Shown: positions 33,601 through 45,577 of the stretch, piece after piece
Layout: each line of letters opens with the position of its first letter
Position numbering within the stretch: the first letter of the stretch is position 1
Assembly: GCF_000143415.4 (NCBI RefSeq)
Contig: NW_003314272.1
Span: 2,443,728 to 2,507,727, forward strand
Source of the DNA: Selaginella moellendorffii
Taxonomy: Eukaryota; Streptophyta; Lycopodiopsida; Selaginellales; Selaginellaceae
Length of the DNA stretch: 64,000 nt
Direction: 5' to 3'
Translations under genes and position numbers: made by a program
Notes under the pieces: model-generated
Seen by the model: the letters and a program-made list of their open reading frames with translations, nothing else
What the model was told of the DNA's origin: nothing
The model's database searches: none

Positions 33601-35654
33601 ATTACAAATATTGTTTGACGCCGGATCAAACACCAGGTCGACAACCACCACGAACAAAATTGTTGCCATCCGAAGTGTCTTTGATAATACATAGCATTGC
33701 CTGCCTGCAAACTAAAGACATAAAGGCACTTTCAAATTACGAGATGCCCAACCTCATCGAGATTTCGCTCCAACTGTAAAAGGATGGAGCTATACGATGC
33801 CTTTAACATGTAGGAGACTTTCGAAGCTGAATCCGAGCTCTCAACATACTGAAATTCTTCATTACGCTCGCAAACTCCTGTCACCTTGTCGCCAACACGA
33901 ACGCAAGCACAACTTTCTACACTCGGAGCTTCCGTCACCAACACATCTGCAACGGATCACTGCATTTTAGTAGCAAAAGAACACATATTCTTTTCCATAC
34001 CATTCCCTTGCAGCGAAGCACGAATGCTAGAAGTTCTGAATAAGGTTGCTTGAGTCGCCTTTTCACTTGAAACAAGCCGAAAAACGTCTTTATAGTAGTC
34101 CGATCCTTTATAGAACTTTATAAGCTCCTCAATACTAAGCGATGAAGGCTGCTGTGAATACTGTCCACCCTCGCCAGCTGCAATATCCTGTAAAAATGTT
34201 CCAGATTCTACATGAGCGGGCTTCTTGAACCTGCCAGGCAAAAATAAAACGAAGAACAAAGTGTGCCAAACACATACCCAAGCTTTAAGAAGTAGCTCTC
34301 GACGCATTCACGCGGGCCTTGATAGAGAACCTCACCCTCGCTGAGAAGGATAACACGGTCGAAAAGATCGAACGATTCCGGTGAAATCTGAACCAGCGAT
34401 ATGACGGCGGCACAATGCTGTACGTGAACCACGCTTTGCAGCATTTGAAGCAAGTCATACGTGATAAGCGAGTCCTGTCCAGAACTAGTCTGATCATACA
34501 GCAACACAGAATATGTACCCATAGCAATCTCCGCAGTTGCCAGTCTGTTTCGGTCGCTATCCTTGATGCTATCAGCAAGAGTCCCAACCCGTTCGTTTTC
34601 AATCTTTTTGAGACCAAACATGTGTAGGATGTAGTCCACGTACGAGTCCCGGCCCTGTACAGCATTGGACTGTGGCATACAACGCTGCCATAGAGCACAC
34701 CGTTGAACAAACTCGATAGTTTCTCGGACTGTGAAAAACGGCAAATGCCTGCAAGTGTGCCAGTTTATACGCTGAGAAACATCAACGAGCGTACTTACAC
34801 GTTGTCGTGTTGAGTCACATAAGCGATCGGCCGCTTTATAGCAAGTCTGGGCGACAAAGGGTCGTTGTTGTAAAGCACAACGCCCTCCAGCCTGAGTCGT
34901 CTGTTGGGACGTAGCTTTCCTCCCATCACCTGTTATCACCACTGTCTGTAGAATTAACAGCCAATGTAGCATATGAAACAAAGCATTTCATATCTCCAAA
35001 CAATCACCATGCTACCTTGAGGAGAGTGCTCTTCCCACTGCCTGTTTAGAAGGAAAAGGTCTCAAAAGAAACAAAGAGCAAGGTCACGAACCTGGCGGAC
35101 CGAGAACAAGAGTCATGGAACCCGGCATCACATAGCCGCTCACGTCCTTGAGAACCTTGATCTTGCTGGATTTCTTCTTGGAACGAGCCAGCTTAATGCA
35201 AACTCCTAGAAGGCAACCAAGTAGCTTCTTGCCAAAGGTATCATAGCCCGGACCAACTTCGGTGTGATCCATCGTAACACTGATGGCTTTGAAGCGAAGA
35301 ACCTGAATGGAACGTAAGATCCCTCCACGGTAGAAAAAGGGAACTTACTAGAGTCCAGGGAGGGGATTTCTCCTTGGAAGTGGATGGAGATTCATGGCTG
35401 ACATCACCAAAGGAGCGCCTTGTGGCACACATTGGACAAAATCCCGGGCCAGCATTTTCCTCCGGGCTCCTCGCCCGTGGCGCCGACTCATCGACCGGCG
35501 ATGGAGGCGATTCTTCCTGTTCCTGAGAGCTAGAAGAGCTGCTCATCGGGTGCGGCATGGCGATCGGCGCGTAGAGATCCTCGACCAGCGACGCCGACAG
35601 CCGGAGCGAGAAGGGCCTCACCACCGAGGACTTGCGCGATGATCCATGCTCCAT
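30634..35654 (-). CDS. Full-size ABCG (PDR-type) protein 2, more degenerate paralogue
   Basis: This is a tandem paralogue of the neighbouring ABCG gene in the same orientation and domain order. The start is the ATG at 35654, and the N-terminus is Ser/Pro-rich. NBD1 has Walker A 'GPPGSGKS' and a Q-loop Gln ('YVTQHDNV'), but the signature is replaced by 'KDSDRNRLATAEIA' and Walker B ends 'LLYDQ' (Glu to Gln). NBD2 is more degraded: Walker A is 'GGTRSGKA' (Ser/Thr to Ala), the Q-loop is 'FAEKLE', the signature region is 'TARIQETRRKLTIA', Walker B is 'LFLED' (acidic pair exchanged) and the switch His is Asp ('MLDHPS'). A single exon of about 780 codons (30634-32979) covering TMD1 end, NBD2 and TMD2 has no stop. 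TMD2 and the Cys-rich loop 'CPGCKCKR' are conserved with paralogue 1. An AT-rich repeat begins about 25 bp before the ATG. Confidence 0.88.
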
Positions 35655-35666
35655 GAGCCCTAGAAA
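35655..35666 (-). promoter_or_regulatory. TTTCTAGGGCTC element abutting ABCG-2 ATG
   Basis: The minus strand reads TTTCTAGGGCTC immediately before the ATG at 35654, the same TAGGG(T/C)T core as at VPS41, CRL, CMC2 and TAF5. It is the last non-AT-rich sequence before the repeat block. Confidence 0.4.
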
Positions 35667-35679
35667 TAAAATTCAAAAC

Positions 35680-38600
35680 GTTCGGTTATGCACTTCAGAA
35701 TATTTTCTGAGATATTTAGTTTTACATATATAAAACTTCTATAAAATTGAGTCTAGATATTGATTTCTAATTATCAATTTATATATATATATATATATAA
35801 TTATTTATAAAAATAAAACATTTTAAGAAGTTATAAGTTTTATAATATGCCATTTGTTAAAAACAATCTAAAATTTAAATTATCTATAAATAATGTTTTA
35901 TAAAATAAATTATGCCTTCATTAGCAAGAGGATTTTAAAAATAACCAATCTCATGGTCAATCTAGGAATATTCATGAGATTAGGTTTTTAAGAAAAATTA
36001 TGGTGAAGAACCTTTGAAAATACTTATTTGTATTACATGGTTTACATGATAATTGTATCCAATGTAAATTAGTGATTTTAAAAAGGATTATATACTCTTA
36101 TATAAAAATTCTAAATATTCATCAATTAAAAAGAGCAATATAAAAGTAAATATTTTGTTAACATGATTCATAAGTAATAAAAGAAGAATACATGAGTTGT
36201 AAAATATTAAATAATAATATATTTTAGTTTTTTTTATCTTATTGCATAGATTTTATTTATTTCAGCTTAAAAATTATTATTTAAGATACTAATATTAAAT
36301 ATCTTTTTAAAATAGTTGTAAGCAACCAAAGAGAATGATTTAAAAAATGGTCCATAAGTTTCAAATATAGAGGGAAAGGGCCCATGAATAAAAATGCACC
36401 CATTTTTCAATTGGTTAAGGGTCTTGGGATATTTAAGGTTAAGCATTCTTGGGTTTGAATAATACTTGGCTAGGTAACCTCCCGAAAAATCCAAACTCAT
36501 GAGTTTATAATAGCTTTATAGTTTTGTTATTTTCTTGAAACATCTCACTCCAAAGACAAAAATAAAAATTAAATATTAATAACAAGCATATAAATAATAA
36601 ATTACAGTAATTTGGCATATTTTCACATGATATATTCATTCATAGAGTGAGCTAGTATAGCCAAACCAATAGATCTTATTCAAGAAAGCCGAGCTTAATG
36701 AGTCCTTTCAACCAGAAAAACTATAAAGCAATAAAGTATCTATATATTCACACAAGGATTTACTTATAAATTGCTATTTTTTATAATTTTGTTCAAAAGT
36801 TCAACAAAGAAATCTTAAATATTCTACTATATAATACGAGGTGCCTTATCCTTCCCTTTTTTTATGCTCTTGAGGGGGAGACATATTTAAATGCAAGATT
36901 AAGGAATAAAGTATAAAGTTGTTACAAAACCTGCAACTAATTGAATGTCTTGTATAATAAATCATGTTACAAAATTTTAAAACTAGAAGTAATAATTTGT
37001 GGTAGCTACTTTTTATAAATTAATTGTGAGAAACCCAAAATCTTATAAACTATACTAAAATTCCAGATTATATGCCTTAAAAAACAATTTCACCTTAAAT
37101 CCACTTAATTTGAAGAATTTTTTTACAAAATTAAGGTTTCTTATTATGTAGCATTGGTATTAATTTTGCATAAACACTATAGGTCATATGTATAGAAGCT
37201 TATATATGTGCTTTCATATGTAATTGCAATACACTGGAAGGGCAAATATATATAGATGTAATACTAAGTAGTTGTCAAAATATATATAGATATTCATTTA
37301 TCAAGAGCATCCCTCTATGCAAAAAAAATCAGAACCACTGCAAGAAATAAACTCCTTACCCAAGTTGCATGAAATTTATGTATTATATTGTATCTTTTGC
37401 ATCTAAACTCTAAAATATCAACCCAAGATAAAAAGCCATATCTCTTAACACGTGGATGCAGGCAAACAAAATAATCATGGCCAAAATTCTTCTCCAAATA
37501 TGAAATAAGAACTTGCATTTCATTAACACATTCTCACTTTGTGGGCTACCAAAGGTTGCTCGAGCTTGTAATTGCCACCTTGATTTATATGATGTAATAA
37601 TGATGATTTGAGTCTAGAGATTTTGATCTCCAAGCCTAACATTCATTTATATATAAACTATACTATACAAATTTAGTAACTTTATCTTGCCTTCTTCCTT
37701 AGAGTCTTACTCATAAAGAAGCTTTCATAGAGCCTTATGCTTTCAAGGAGGCTTGTGTGGAGCCTCCACCTAATAGAGATTGTCAGGTGGCACCTTCACC
37801 TCCTTACCTGGAACCATTAAATCAAAAGGAGCCTCCACTTTGCTACCCTCATAAAGGAGACTATCATATACCACTTCCACATCTTTGCTTGTAACCACTA
37901 TATAATGAGGAGGCTTCACTTTGTTAGTTAGAGTATCCTTCATATCATGTGGAGCCACTAGCTCATTGCCTTGGGGAACCTCAACTAAAGCCTCATCCTC
38001 TACCTCATATAGAGGATTTAACATATCCTTCTCACATAAATTGTCCACCTACAAATTAGGGGTGTTCATTTCATGAGAAGGCTCAAAAGCCTTTTCCACT
38101 ACTATGTTGCATAAGCCCTCCTCCACAATTACATTGTGCCCCACATAAAGGATCCTTTTCCATAACATCACAAGGATAATCTTCCTTTACCATTTTATGT
38201 TTGTTAGTGACCTTATGTTCAACAACCAGCTCAAATTCATCCACCACCATATGCCACACAATGTAAAATTGCACTATAGGCTTTACAAAAATAGCCTTGC
38301 AAAGAAAAACAAAATCTAAAACAAATAAAGGATATCTATTAGTATTCAATACAAGATTGATATGCCATAAATGATCATTAAGTTAATCCATCATCTTGCA
38401 CTTGTAAAGTTACTTCCTCTGTATTCTCGGGATCCAACACCTTTCTTCTATAATCTCTATAATAGTAGAATCTTCCTTTACCCTTCCCTCTTCACTTTCC
38501 TCTAGGATACCAATATTTTTATATTATTGTTTATATACTTCTATATATTTATGCTTTTGTGGTTTTTATTTTCTTTCTAGAAGAAAGATTTATGCTCTAT

Positions 38601-40586
38601 TAGATCAGGTGCCAAGAGTTCTTAGGCACAGCTTAGTGGCAATACTTGCATAAACACAACCTCAAGATTGGAGACTATATCATCTTTTTTTCACCTAATA
38701 TAATGAATGTACATATATTAGGGTTTCCACAACCTTCTTCTATTGCAAGTCACAAAGCCAATAGCATAAGTGGAGGCCCACTATCCTCATTTAGTATGTG
38801 CAAGCGTGTGTTGCAATGTTCCTCATTTACCACAATGTAATCACTGCAACAATCATAAAGTTCAAGCAAAAAAAGCAAAAACCCAAGAAAGAAAAGCTTA
38901 TATTATTAATTTGCAACATGCCTAAGTGCAACAAACTAGTGAAATACCAAATAGTTATGTGTATGATTAGAGTTGCAAAAAATTAATGGATACAACAAGA
39001 TCCACTTACTTGTATAAAAACTATTGCATTTGATGCTCTAACCATATAAAGAAATGTTTTACCCTCACCTCTAACAACCAATTACATTTGCTTTTGTGCT
39101 AATCAATTGTTACCTAAATTAGGGTGTCGTGTGCAAACAACATATGAGAAATAAGAGACTTGCAAGAGTGATTAAAGCACTTTACATTAGAGTGCATAAA
39201 ATATGCTTATAAGCTGTAAGAAATAAGGCACAACCCCGTGAAATAAGAGGAGAAAGATGATCACAATCAAATATTACAAATTTGTGCTCAATAACATAAG
39301 AATAAAACAAAATATCCCTTGCTAGATTCGTAGTAATATCATGTTTTCTAAAATGATGTGGCATTAGTCTTGTGTGGTAGTCTGAAATGTCATGCCCTAT
39401 GTATATATAGCATAACCCATGACAAAAATATTATGTATACAATCATGTTTCGATTATTTATATAGCAATTGAAAAGTGATTGTGTGCATAATAAAATTCA
39501 AAACTAAAAATAAATCCATATATATGTAAATATATTATGTAAGAATTCACAATCACATATCCATTGCTATACAAACTGCAATATTAAATCATGATGAATG
39601 TTTAAATAAAAATTATTTTTCAATTAATTTTTTTTAAATCAAAATTGCAACCACAACTTGTGAGTGCTTGGCCCTCACAAACTAAATTAGAGTTGAAATA
39701 TAATGCTCAAATTAACAATAAGTGCCAAATTTTAGGTGAAAAAATATGTGATAATAATGGTTTAGTGTAGTAGTGCTAGCAACTCAAAAGTAGTTATAGT
39801 CAAGCAAGCTATTATTGATTGCTAGAGCTCTAGTTTATTGTAAAATAACTCCAACATAATAACCACTATAGATGCAATACAAGCATCATTGCAATGTTCC
39901 TTATAATAAGTCATAGTAGTTTCTAGAATCTACTGCTCCTGTGCATTGATACCACATACTACGGTGAATTTCTTCCTCACTTTCATGAAAACCATAACAA
40001 ATAAGTTTTAAGTGATCAACTCTGGAGAGATGGGATAGTTTTATAAAGCTGAATCCTAGATGGAAGAAGAGGGACTCTAATCACTCATTTTTATTTTTAA
40101 CATCAAATTTCTTTCTTCTTTCTCAAACTTCTTGTTTCTTTTTATTTTTTTCTTGTTTTGTTCCTCCCTTCAAAATGTTGCATCAATTGATCAATGTATG
40201 GCAATATATAGCATAGAAGAATCTCAATGTGGTGATTGATTCAAGGGCAATTGACTGAGTGAAGGATTCTTCTAGATGCAATAGTGCATAAGACTTGCAT
40301 ATCACCCAAGTCAAAGAAACTTATTCTCTTCTCTCCTTCTCAATACACTAGATTGGTTTCCTTGATCATGATGTGGTGCCTCTCAAGGTCTTTAGAAACT
40401 TAGTGGCATGGTGCTTAGGTCTCTTAGAAAGGAAATTAATTTCCTTAGCATAAGAAAGTATAGTTGCAACTTAAGATAGGCTAGGTATTCATACCACATG
40501 TTCCATATCCAAGCAGATTCTATACTATAGGTTGCATTATTATACTTTAGGGTTTTTCTCTTGCGATACAATTGTTATTCTTAACT
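35680..40586. other. AT-rich, CpG-poor repeat-like block
   Basis: About 4.9 kb of strongly AT-rich DNA with very few CG dinucleotides, including an (AT)n run near 35782-35800. No intact gene was recognised. Two neighbouring minus-strand open stretches (37770-38048 and 38083-38349) encode Val/Pro/Asp/Glu-rich low-complexity peptides with no family I know. The right end merges into the 5' part of the decayed copia element, whose upstream LTR may lie in about 40200-40586. It is best read as old, methylation-decayed transposon sequence. Confidence 0.6.
37770..38349 (-). pseudogene. Unidentified decayed coding relic in AT-rich block
   Basis: Two open stretches in different frames (37770-38048 and 38083-38349) have protein-like composition, with motifs such as 'EAPFDLMVPGKEVKVPP' and 'CGAQCNCGGG'. 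They are separated by a stop and a frame change. I do not recognise the family. The simplest reading is a fragment of an old transposon gene, but chance ORFs cannot be excluded. Confidence 0.25.
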
Positions 40587-40597
40587 TGGTATCAGAG
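40587..40597 (+). other. Copia primer-binding site
   Basis: TGGTATCAGAG matches the tRNA-iMet-complementary primer-binding site used by plant copia elements. It marks the inner edge of a decayed 5' LTR. Confidence 0.75.
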
Positions 40598-41342
40598 TAG
40601 GATGTAAGGATCTAGGAAGATGGGAGATGCATCCAACTCTAGCAGTAAGCCATATTTCTTCAATAGGAGAGATTTTTCTTTGTGAAAGAACCTTATTAAG
40701 GCATAATTCCATCTTCAAGGTATATATGGGACTATGGATAGTTCTGAGGTAGAACCTTACATTGGAACTAGAGTAAAGGCCCAAAGGCAAAGGGTCCTTA
40801 GGGACTGGAGAATTAGGAAGGAATAGGTTATGGGGTGCATTTGCATCTACCTAAGTCATGGGATCTTACTTAAGACATACATGGAAAAAAGAGTTGCTCA
40901 TGGCTCAATGATTTGTATAGCTTGAATTTTGATATGGAAGTGATGAGGATCTATTCAATCTTAGAGGCTTGCATTTTTTAGGATGGTGGGGATATGCAAT
41001 AGCATGTGGACTCTCTAAACAGGCTATTTGCAAATTTGGTTGCTCAAGGCAAGGAACATGAGGTTTTTGACACCATACAAAATATGAAGCTCTAGAAGTC
41101 ACTCTCAAAAGAGTGGGATAATATTGACAAAGCATTGATATAAGAACCAAACCTGTCATTTAATGAGACAACATCAAAGTTGGTGAACACTTCCTTGCTG
41201 TGTAGGGAGAAGTCCCAGATTTATGAGGTACATGGTGCCATGTTTGCAAGGAGGTAGAAGGGGAGCTCCTTTTGTGGAGGCTGTGGATGCAATGATGGAG
41301 GTTGTAGATATGATAATAAAGGTTATAATGGACAAGGACATG

Positions 41343-41729
41343 TGTCAAGACCCCCAACAAGATCAAAACTGGAAAATGCAAAAGACAAAGAGAAAAGCTA
41401 GTGGAAACAAAGAAGAGGCCTTAGACTAGTGTTGATTCAGATTGTGGAGAAATGGAACAAGGCTAACCTATATATACTATAGGTTGATGAAACTCCACCA
41501 CTCTTGGATCGAGGACGGCTTAAATATAGCTGAGGTTGAGGAGGCACCACATCATCATCAAGAATATGGCTCAAGACTCAAGAATCGTATAGGAAATCAG
41601 AGAGTTAGGAATAGGGAAAAGTCTCGAGAGTCAGGAATAGGGAAGTGTCTCGAGAATCAGGAATGTGGTCTGCAGGTCAGGAATCCAGTGAGATTTAGGA
41701 ATGTGGTATGAATTAAGGGATTCCTGACA
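41343..41729 (-). repeat. 3' LTR of gypsy element (387 bp)
   Basis: Begins TGTCAAGACC and ends TTCCTGACA on the plus strand. It is the same length as the partner LTR, with about 93% identity by eye. As the element is coded on the minus strand, this is its 3' LTR. Confidence 0.95.
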
Positions 41730-41740
41730 GCACCCCCTCC

Positions 41741-43162
41741 TCAAGAACGAGTGGAACGAGGACGTGAATGAGAACGAAGAGGAGGATGAGATGGGTGGCG
41801 AGGGACGGGAGATGGAGAAAAAGAATGAGGACTGGGACGAGAAGGATAGCGGCGATGGAAGTCTTGAACAAGGTCAGGAGAATGAATCAGGTTGTCCGCA
41901 AGTTCCCAAGTGCGTTCTTCAGGTCCATAACCCTTCCAGTCGACCAGATAGTAGAGTTTAGACCGTGAGATCTTGGAATCAAGGATGTCCTGAACCTCAT
42001 ACTCAGACCCATCCTCGAGCTGCACTGGTGGAGGCTGAGGAATGACCCGATTTGGAATAGGACTGGGAATATAAGGCTCAAGGAGAGAAGAGTGAAAAAT
42101 GGGGTGAATTTGATAGGAGGAAGGAAGTGCAAGGCGATAAGTAACAGGATTAATGATAGCAGTGATAGGGAAAGGACCGAGGCGTTTGAAATCGAGTTTG
42201 GGACATGGCTTGGTGGTGGAGCTATTTCGCCTGAGGAGCCAGACTTTATCCCCAATATTGTAAGGGGGACAATCCTGACGATGGGCATTGGCAAATGTTT
42301 TGTGAGATTCTTGAGCACGATGAAGGTGGAAGGAGATGGAGTTGTGGATTTCCTGGAGGTTGGAGACAAATGTCTCAGAGCGGGGATTTGAATGAGAGGA
42401 TTCGGATGGAGAAGAAAGTGAGAGATTGAATCGCGGATTTCGGCCAGAGTTCGCAAAGAAGGGGGAAACTCGAAGAGAGGAGTGAATAGAGTTGTTATAG
42501 GAGAACTCAGCAAGGAGAAGGATATCGAACCAGTCATCCTGATGATAGTTGATGAAGCACCTCAGGAATTGTTCTAACGTCTGAATCATTCGCTCGGACT
42601 GTCCATTAGTTTGAGGATGATATGCCGAAGAAAGGTTGGCCTTCACTCCAAGAAGCTGCAAAAACTGTTGCCAAAAATGAGAGATGAACTGAGGTCCCCG
42701 ATCCAAAACAACATCTGCAGGAATCCCATGAAGTTGGAAAATTTCCCTGAATACCAGTTTTGCCATGTCCTCGCCCGAAAACTCCTTGGTACATGGCAGG
42801 AAGTGCGCCATCTTTGTGAAGCGATCCACCACGACTAAAATGCTGTTGATGCCTCCAGAATTCGGAAGATCACTCAAGAAATCCATGGAGATGGATTCCC
42901 GAGGACCTAAAGGGACCGGGAGGGAACGAAGCAATCCTGAAGGAAGGTGGCGAGGTACCTTATTTTGGGCGCAAGTGTCACAGGAGGTAACAAAAGTTTT
43001 GATGTAGTCGTCCATGTAAGGCCACCAAAAGTCCCGTGCAACCAGCTCATAGGTCTTTGCGATGCCGAAGTGACCAACAGTCGGGCTATCGTGGCACGCC
43101 ATCAGGACCAACCTTTGAGCATCACCTTCAGGAACGTAAAGCTGCTCCCCACGGTACAACAA
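41741..43162 (-). CDS. Gypsy integrase with C-terminal chromodomain
   Basis: A 473-codon open frame forms the C-terminal part of the gypsy polyprotein. It has the zinc-binding region ('HDSPTVGHFGIAKTYEL', 'CDTCAQNK'), the catalytic core ('SMDFLSDLP', 'LDRGPQFIS', 'SAYHPQTNGQSERMIQTLEQ') and the chromodomain ('YLVDWKGYGPEERTWE') that defines chromoviruses. No internal stop is seen. It is in the same frame as the RT region, separated from it by about 200 bases with stops. Confidence 0.93.
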   Translation of the reverse strand: MLYRGEQLYVPEGDAQRLVLMACHDSPTVGHFGIAKTYELVARDFWWPYMDDYIKTFVTSCDTCAQNKVPRHLPSGLLRSLPVPLGPRESISMDFLSDLPNSGGINSILVVVDRFTKMAHFLPCTKEFSGEDMAKLVFREIFQLHGIPADVVLDRGPQFISHFWQQFLQLLGVKANLSSAYHPQTNGQSERMIQTLEQFLRCFINYHQDDWFDILLLAEFSYNNSIHSSLRVSPFFANSGRNPRFNLSLSSPSESSHSNPRSETFVSNLQEIHNSISFHLHRAQESHKTFANAHRQDCPPYNIGDKVWLLRRNSSTTKPCPKLDFKRLGPFPITAIINPVTYRLALPSSYQIHPIFHSSLLEPYIPSPIPNRVIPQPPPVQLEDGSEYEVQDILDSKISRSKLYYLVDWKGYGPEERTWELADNLIHSPDLVQDFHRRYPSRPSPHSFSPSPVPRHPSHPPLRSHSRPRSTRS

Positions 43163-43360
43163 GCCATCTAAGAACTCAAACTCGTCAAATCACTGGTAGT
43201 CGGGAGTCACTAGGTGTCCAGCCTGAAGATGGGGGAAAATGTTGCTGGCGAGGTTATCGGATTGAAGATCGTTTCTGATCGCATCCATCAAGGAGGAGTC
43301 CTGAGGGGCCAGGGAAATTGCCATAACTTGAAGCCGATCAAGACTAAGGATAACTTGATG

Positions 43361-45577
43361 CTATTGATCGAAGGCAAGATTACCAGGCCTGAGACTAAGA
43401 TAGGAGCACCTTGAAAGAGCATCAGGAAGGCCTTGAAGCTTTCTAGGTCTGTACTTGATAATAAAGTCAAACCGACTCAGGAATTGTGCCCACCTTGCTT
43501 GACGACGGCTCAAAACTCGGGAAGTGGCAAAGTACTCGAGATTTTTGTGATCTGTCCAGACTATTGTTTGATGGCCCGCCCCCTTCAAGAAATGGCACCA
43601 CTCTCCAAAGGAATCCACGATGGCAAGGAGCTCCTTGTCGTGGATTTCGTAATTGATCTCTACAGGCTGGAATTTCCGAGAATGGAAAGCGATCGGATGA
43701 AGTTCGTGATCCGTTCCGAGTTGAGACAGCACAGCACCGATGGCGAAGTCGAAGGCGTCAGCCTTGATGAAGAAAGGTTGTGAGGGATCAGTGTGGATCA
43801 AGACGGGAGCAGAACTGAAGGCCGCCTTAAGTGTGTCAAAGGCCTGCTGGGCAACAGTAGACCAAGAGAAGGGAACATCCTTGCGAGTGAGATGCGTGAG
43901 AGGAAGGACAATGTCAGAGTAGTGAGCAATGAATTTGCGGTAGAAGTTGGTGAAGCCAAGGAAAACCTGAATGTCTAACATTGATTGTGGAGGCTCCCAT
44001 TCGAGAATAGTCTTGACTTTGGCAAGATCCATCGTGATACCCTCAGGAGTGACAATGTACCCAAGGAACTCCACAGACTGCTGATCGAAGGAACATTTCT
44101 CAAGTTTCGCATATAGGCTGTGTTCTCGCAGCTTCGCCAGCACCTTGCATACATGTTCGTCGTGCTCCTCTTGATTTTTTGAGTAGATGAGGATGTCATT
44201 GAGGTAGACGATCACCATCTGATCAAGAAACTCCCGAAAGACATCGTTCGCCATGTGTTGGAAAACTACTGGAGCATTTGTCAAGCCAAATGGCATGACA
44301 GTGTACTCGAAGTGGCCATAGCGGGTTCGAAACGCAGTCTTCCATTCATCACCAGGCTGGATCCGGATCAGGTTGTATGTTCCACGGAAGTCGATCTTGG
44401 TGAAGAAGTGGGCACCGCCGAGGCATTCCAACAGGTCCGAGATCAGGGGCAGCGGATAACAGTTCCGAACAGTCACCTTGTTCAAACCTCGATAGTCGAT
44501 GACTAGCCACAAACTCCCATCCTTCTTCTTGACAAAGAAGATAGGCACTCTAGCTAGGGACTGCAAATGCTGAATGTACCCGGAGGCAAGGTTCTCATCC
44601 ACGTACTCTTTGAGGGCCCTAAGCTCGAACAGGGATAACCCGTAGATAGGTCCCCACGGAGGTGACGCTCCTTCCTGTAAATTAATGGAACAATCATAAG
44701 GCTGATGAATAGGCAGTACACTAGCTTTTTTCTTGTCAAACACATCCCCAAAATCATGATACTTCTCAGGAAGACTGACAAGAGAAACATGCAAAGCAAA
44801 AAGGAAAATAGGTTCTTCATGAAGGAGTTCTTTCATAGTGATTGTGGAGATAGGAGGAGGCATACGACTAAATGGAATGATGAGACGAGGATACTGTCCA
44901 GTGTAAGATGGAGGAGAGGAAAAAGAAGAGGGTGAAAACTTTGAGTCAAGAACAGAACCTCGATTTGAGTTTAGGGAACTTTTCCTGATTCAGACTCAAT
45001 GAACAGCAGAGGAAGCCGTGGGAGATGGTGATGTGGGAGAGATGAGCTGTAATTCCTTCCAACAGATCTGAGGCTGATGTAGTTGGAACCAAGGAAGACC
45101 GAGCACCACAGAGGAGGACTTGCTGTTGATGATGTTGAAAGCGATATTGGTGACGGTGCACCCGATGTGTACTCGAACGGGCAATGTTTCCCTAAGTCCA
45201 GAAGATGGAGACACAAAATGCCCGCCGATGCCTTCAACTCTCATATCCCATATGGTACAAGAAAGAGGAACGTGATGTCGGGCAGCAAAGTCCGTGTCCA
45301 TGAAGCAGGAAGTTGCACTCGAGTCTAGTAGTGCCAGAGCCTTGAGTCCTAATTGTCCGGTGAAAGAAAGGAGACATGGGATGCAGAAGTTGTGGGAATT
45401 GGTGGTGGCTTTGATGAAAGGTGGTGAGGAGCTTGATAAAGAAGAAAAGTGATTTTTATTCGGGGAGTCCAAACAGACAGCTCCTACTCTGTTTGGACAG
45501 GGTTGTTTCCCGACTGCAACAAAGGTGGATTTTGAGGCAGAGTGGACTCGAGCAGTCGGGGAGGCTTCTTGGGACAC
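43361..45577 (-). pseudogene. Gypsy protease-RT-RNase H region, mutated
   Basis: The protease part (44996-45577) carries 'LALLDSSATSCFMD' in place of the usual DSGA. After in-frame stops near 44996, the RT/RNase H frame (43361-44863) runs open with 'VIDYRGLNKVTVRNCYPLP', 'FRTRYGHFEYTVMPFGLTNAP', 'FLGYIVTPEGI' and RNase H 'KADAFDFAIGAVLSQL'. The RT active site reads 'YLND' instead of YLDD, removing one catalytic Asp. This copy is probably not autonomous. Confidence 0.88.

Noticed and set aside
35680-40586. Organellar DNA insertion as the source of the AT-rich block
   Set aside because: No chloroplast or mitochondrial gene could be read in it. Lycophyte organelle genes are also heavily RNA-edited and often GC-rich, which does not fit.
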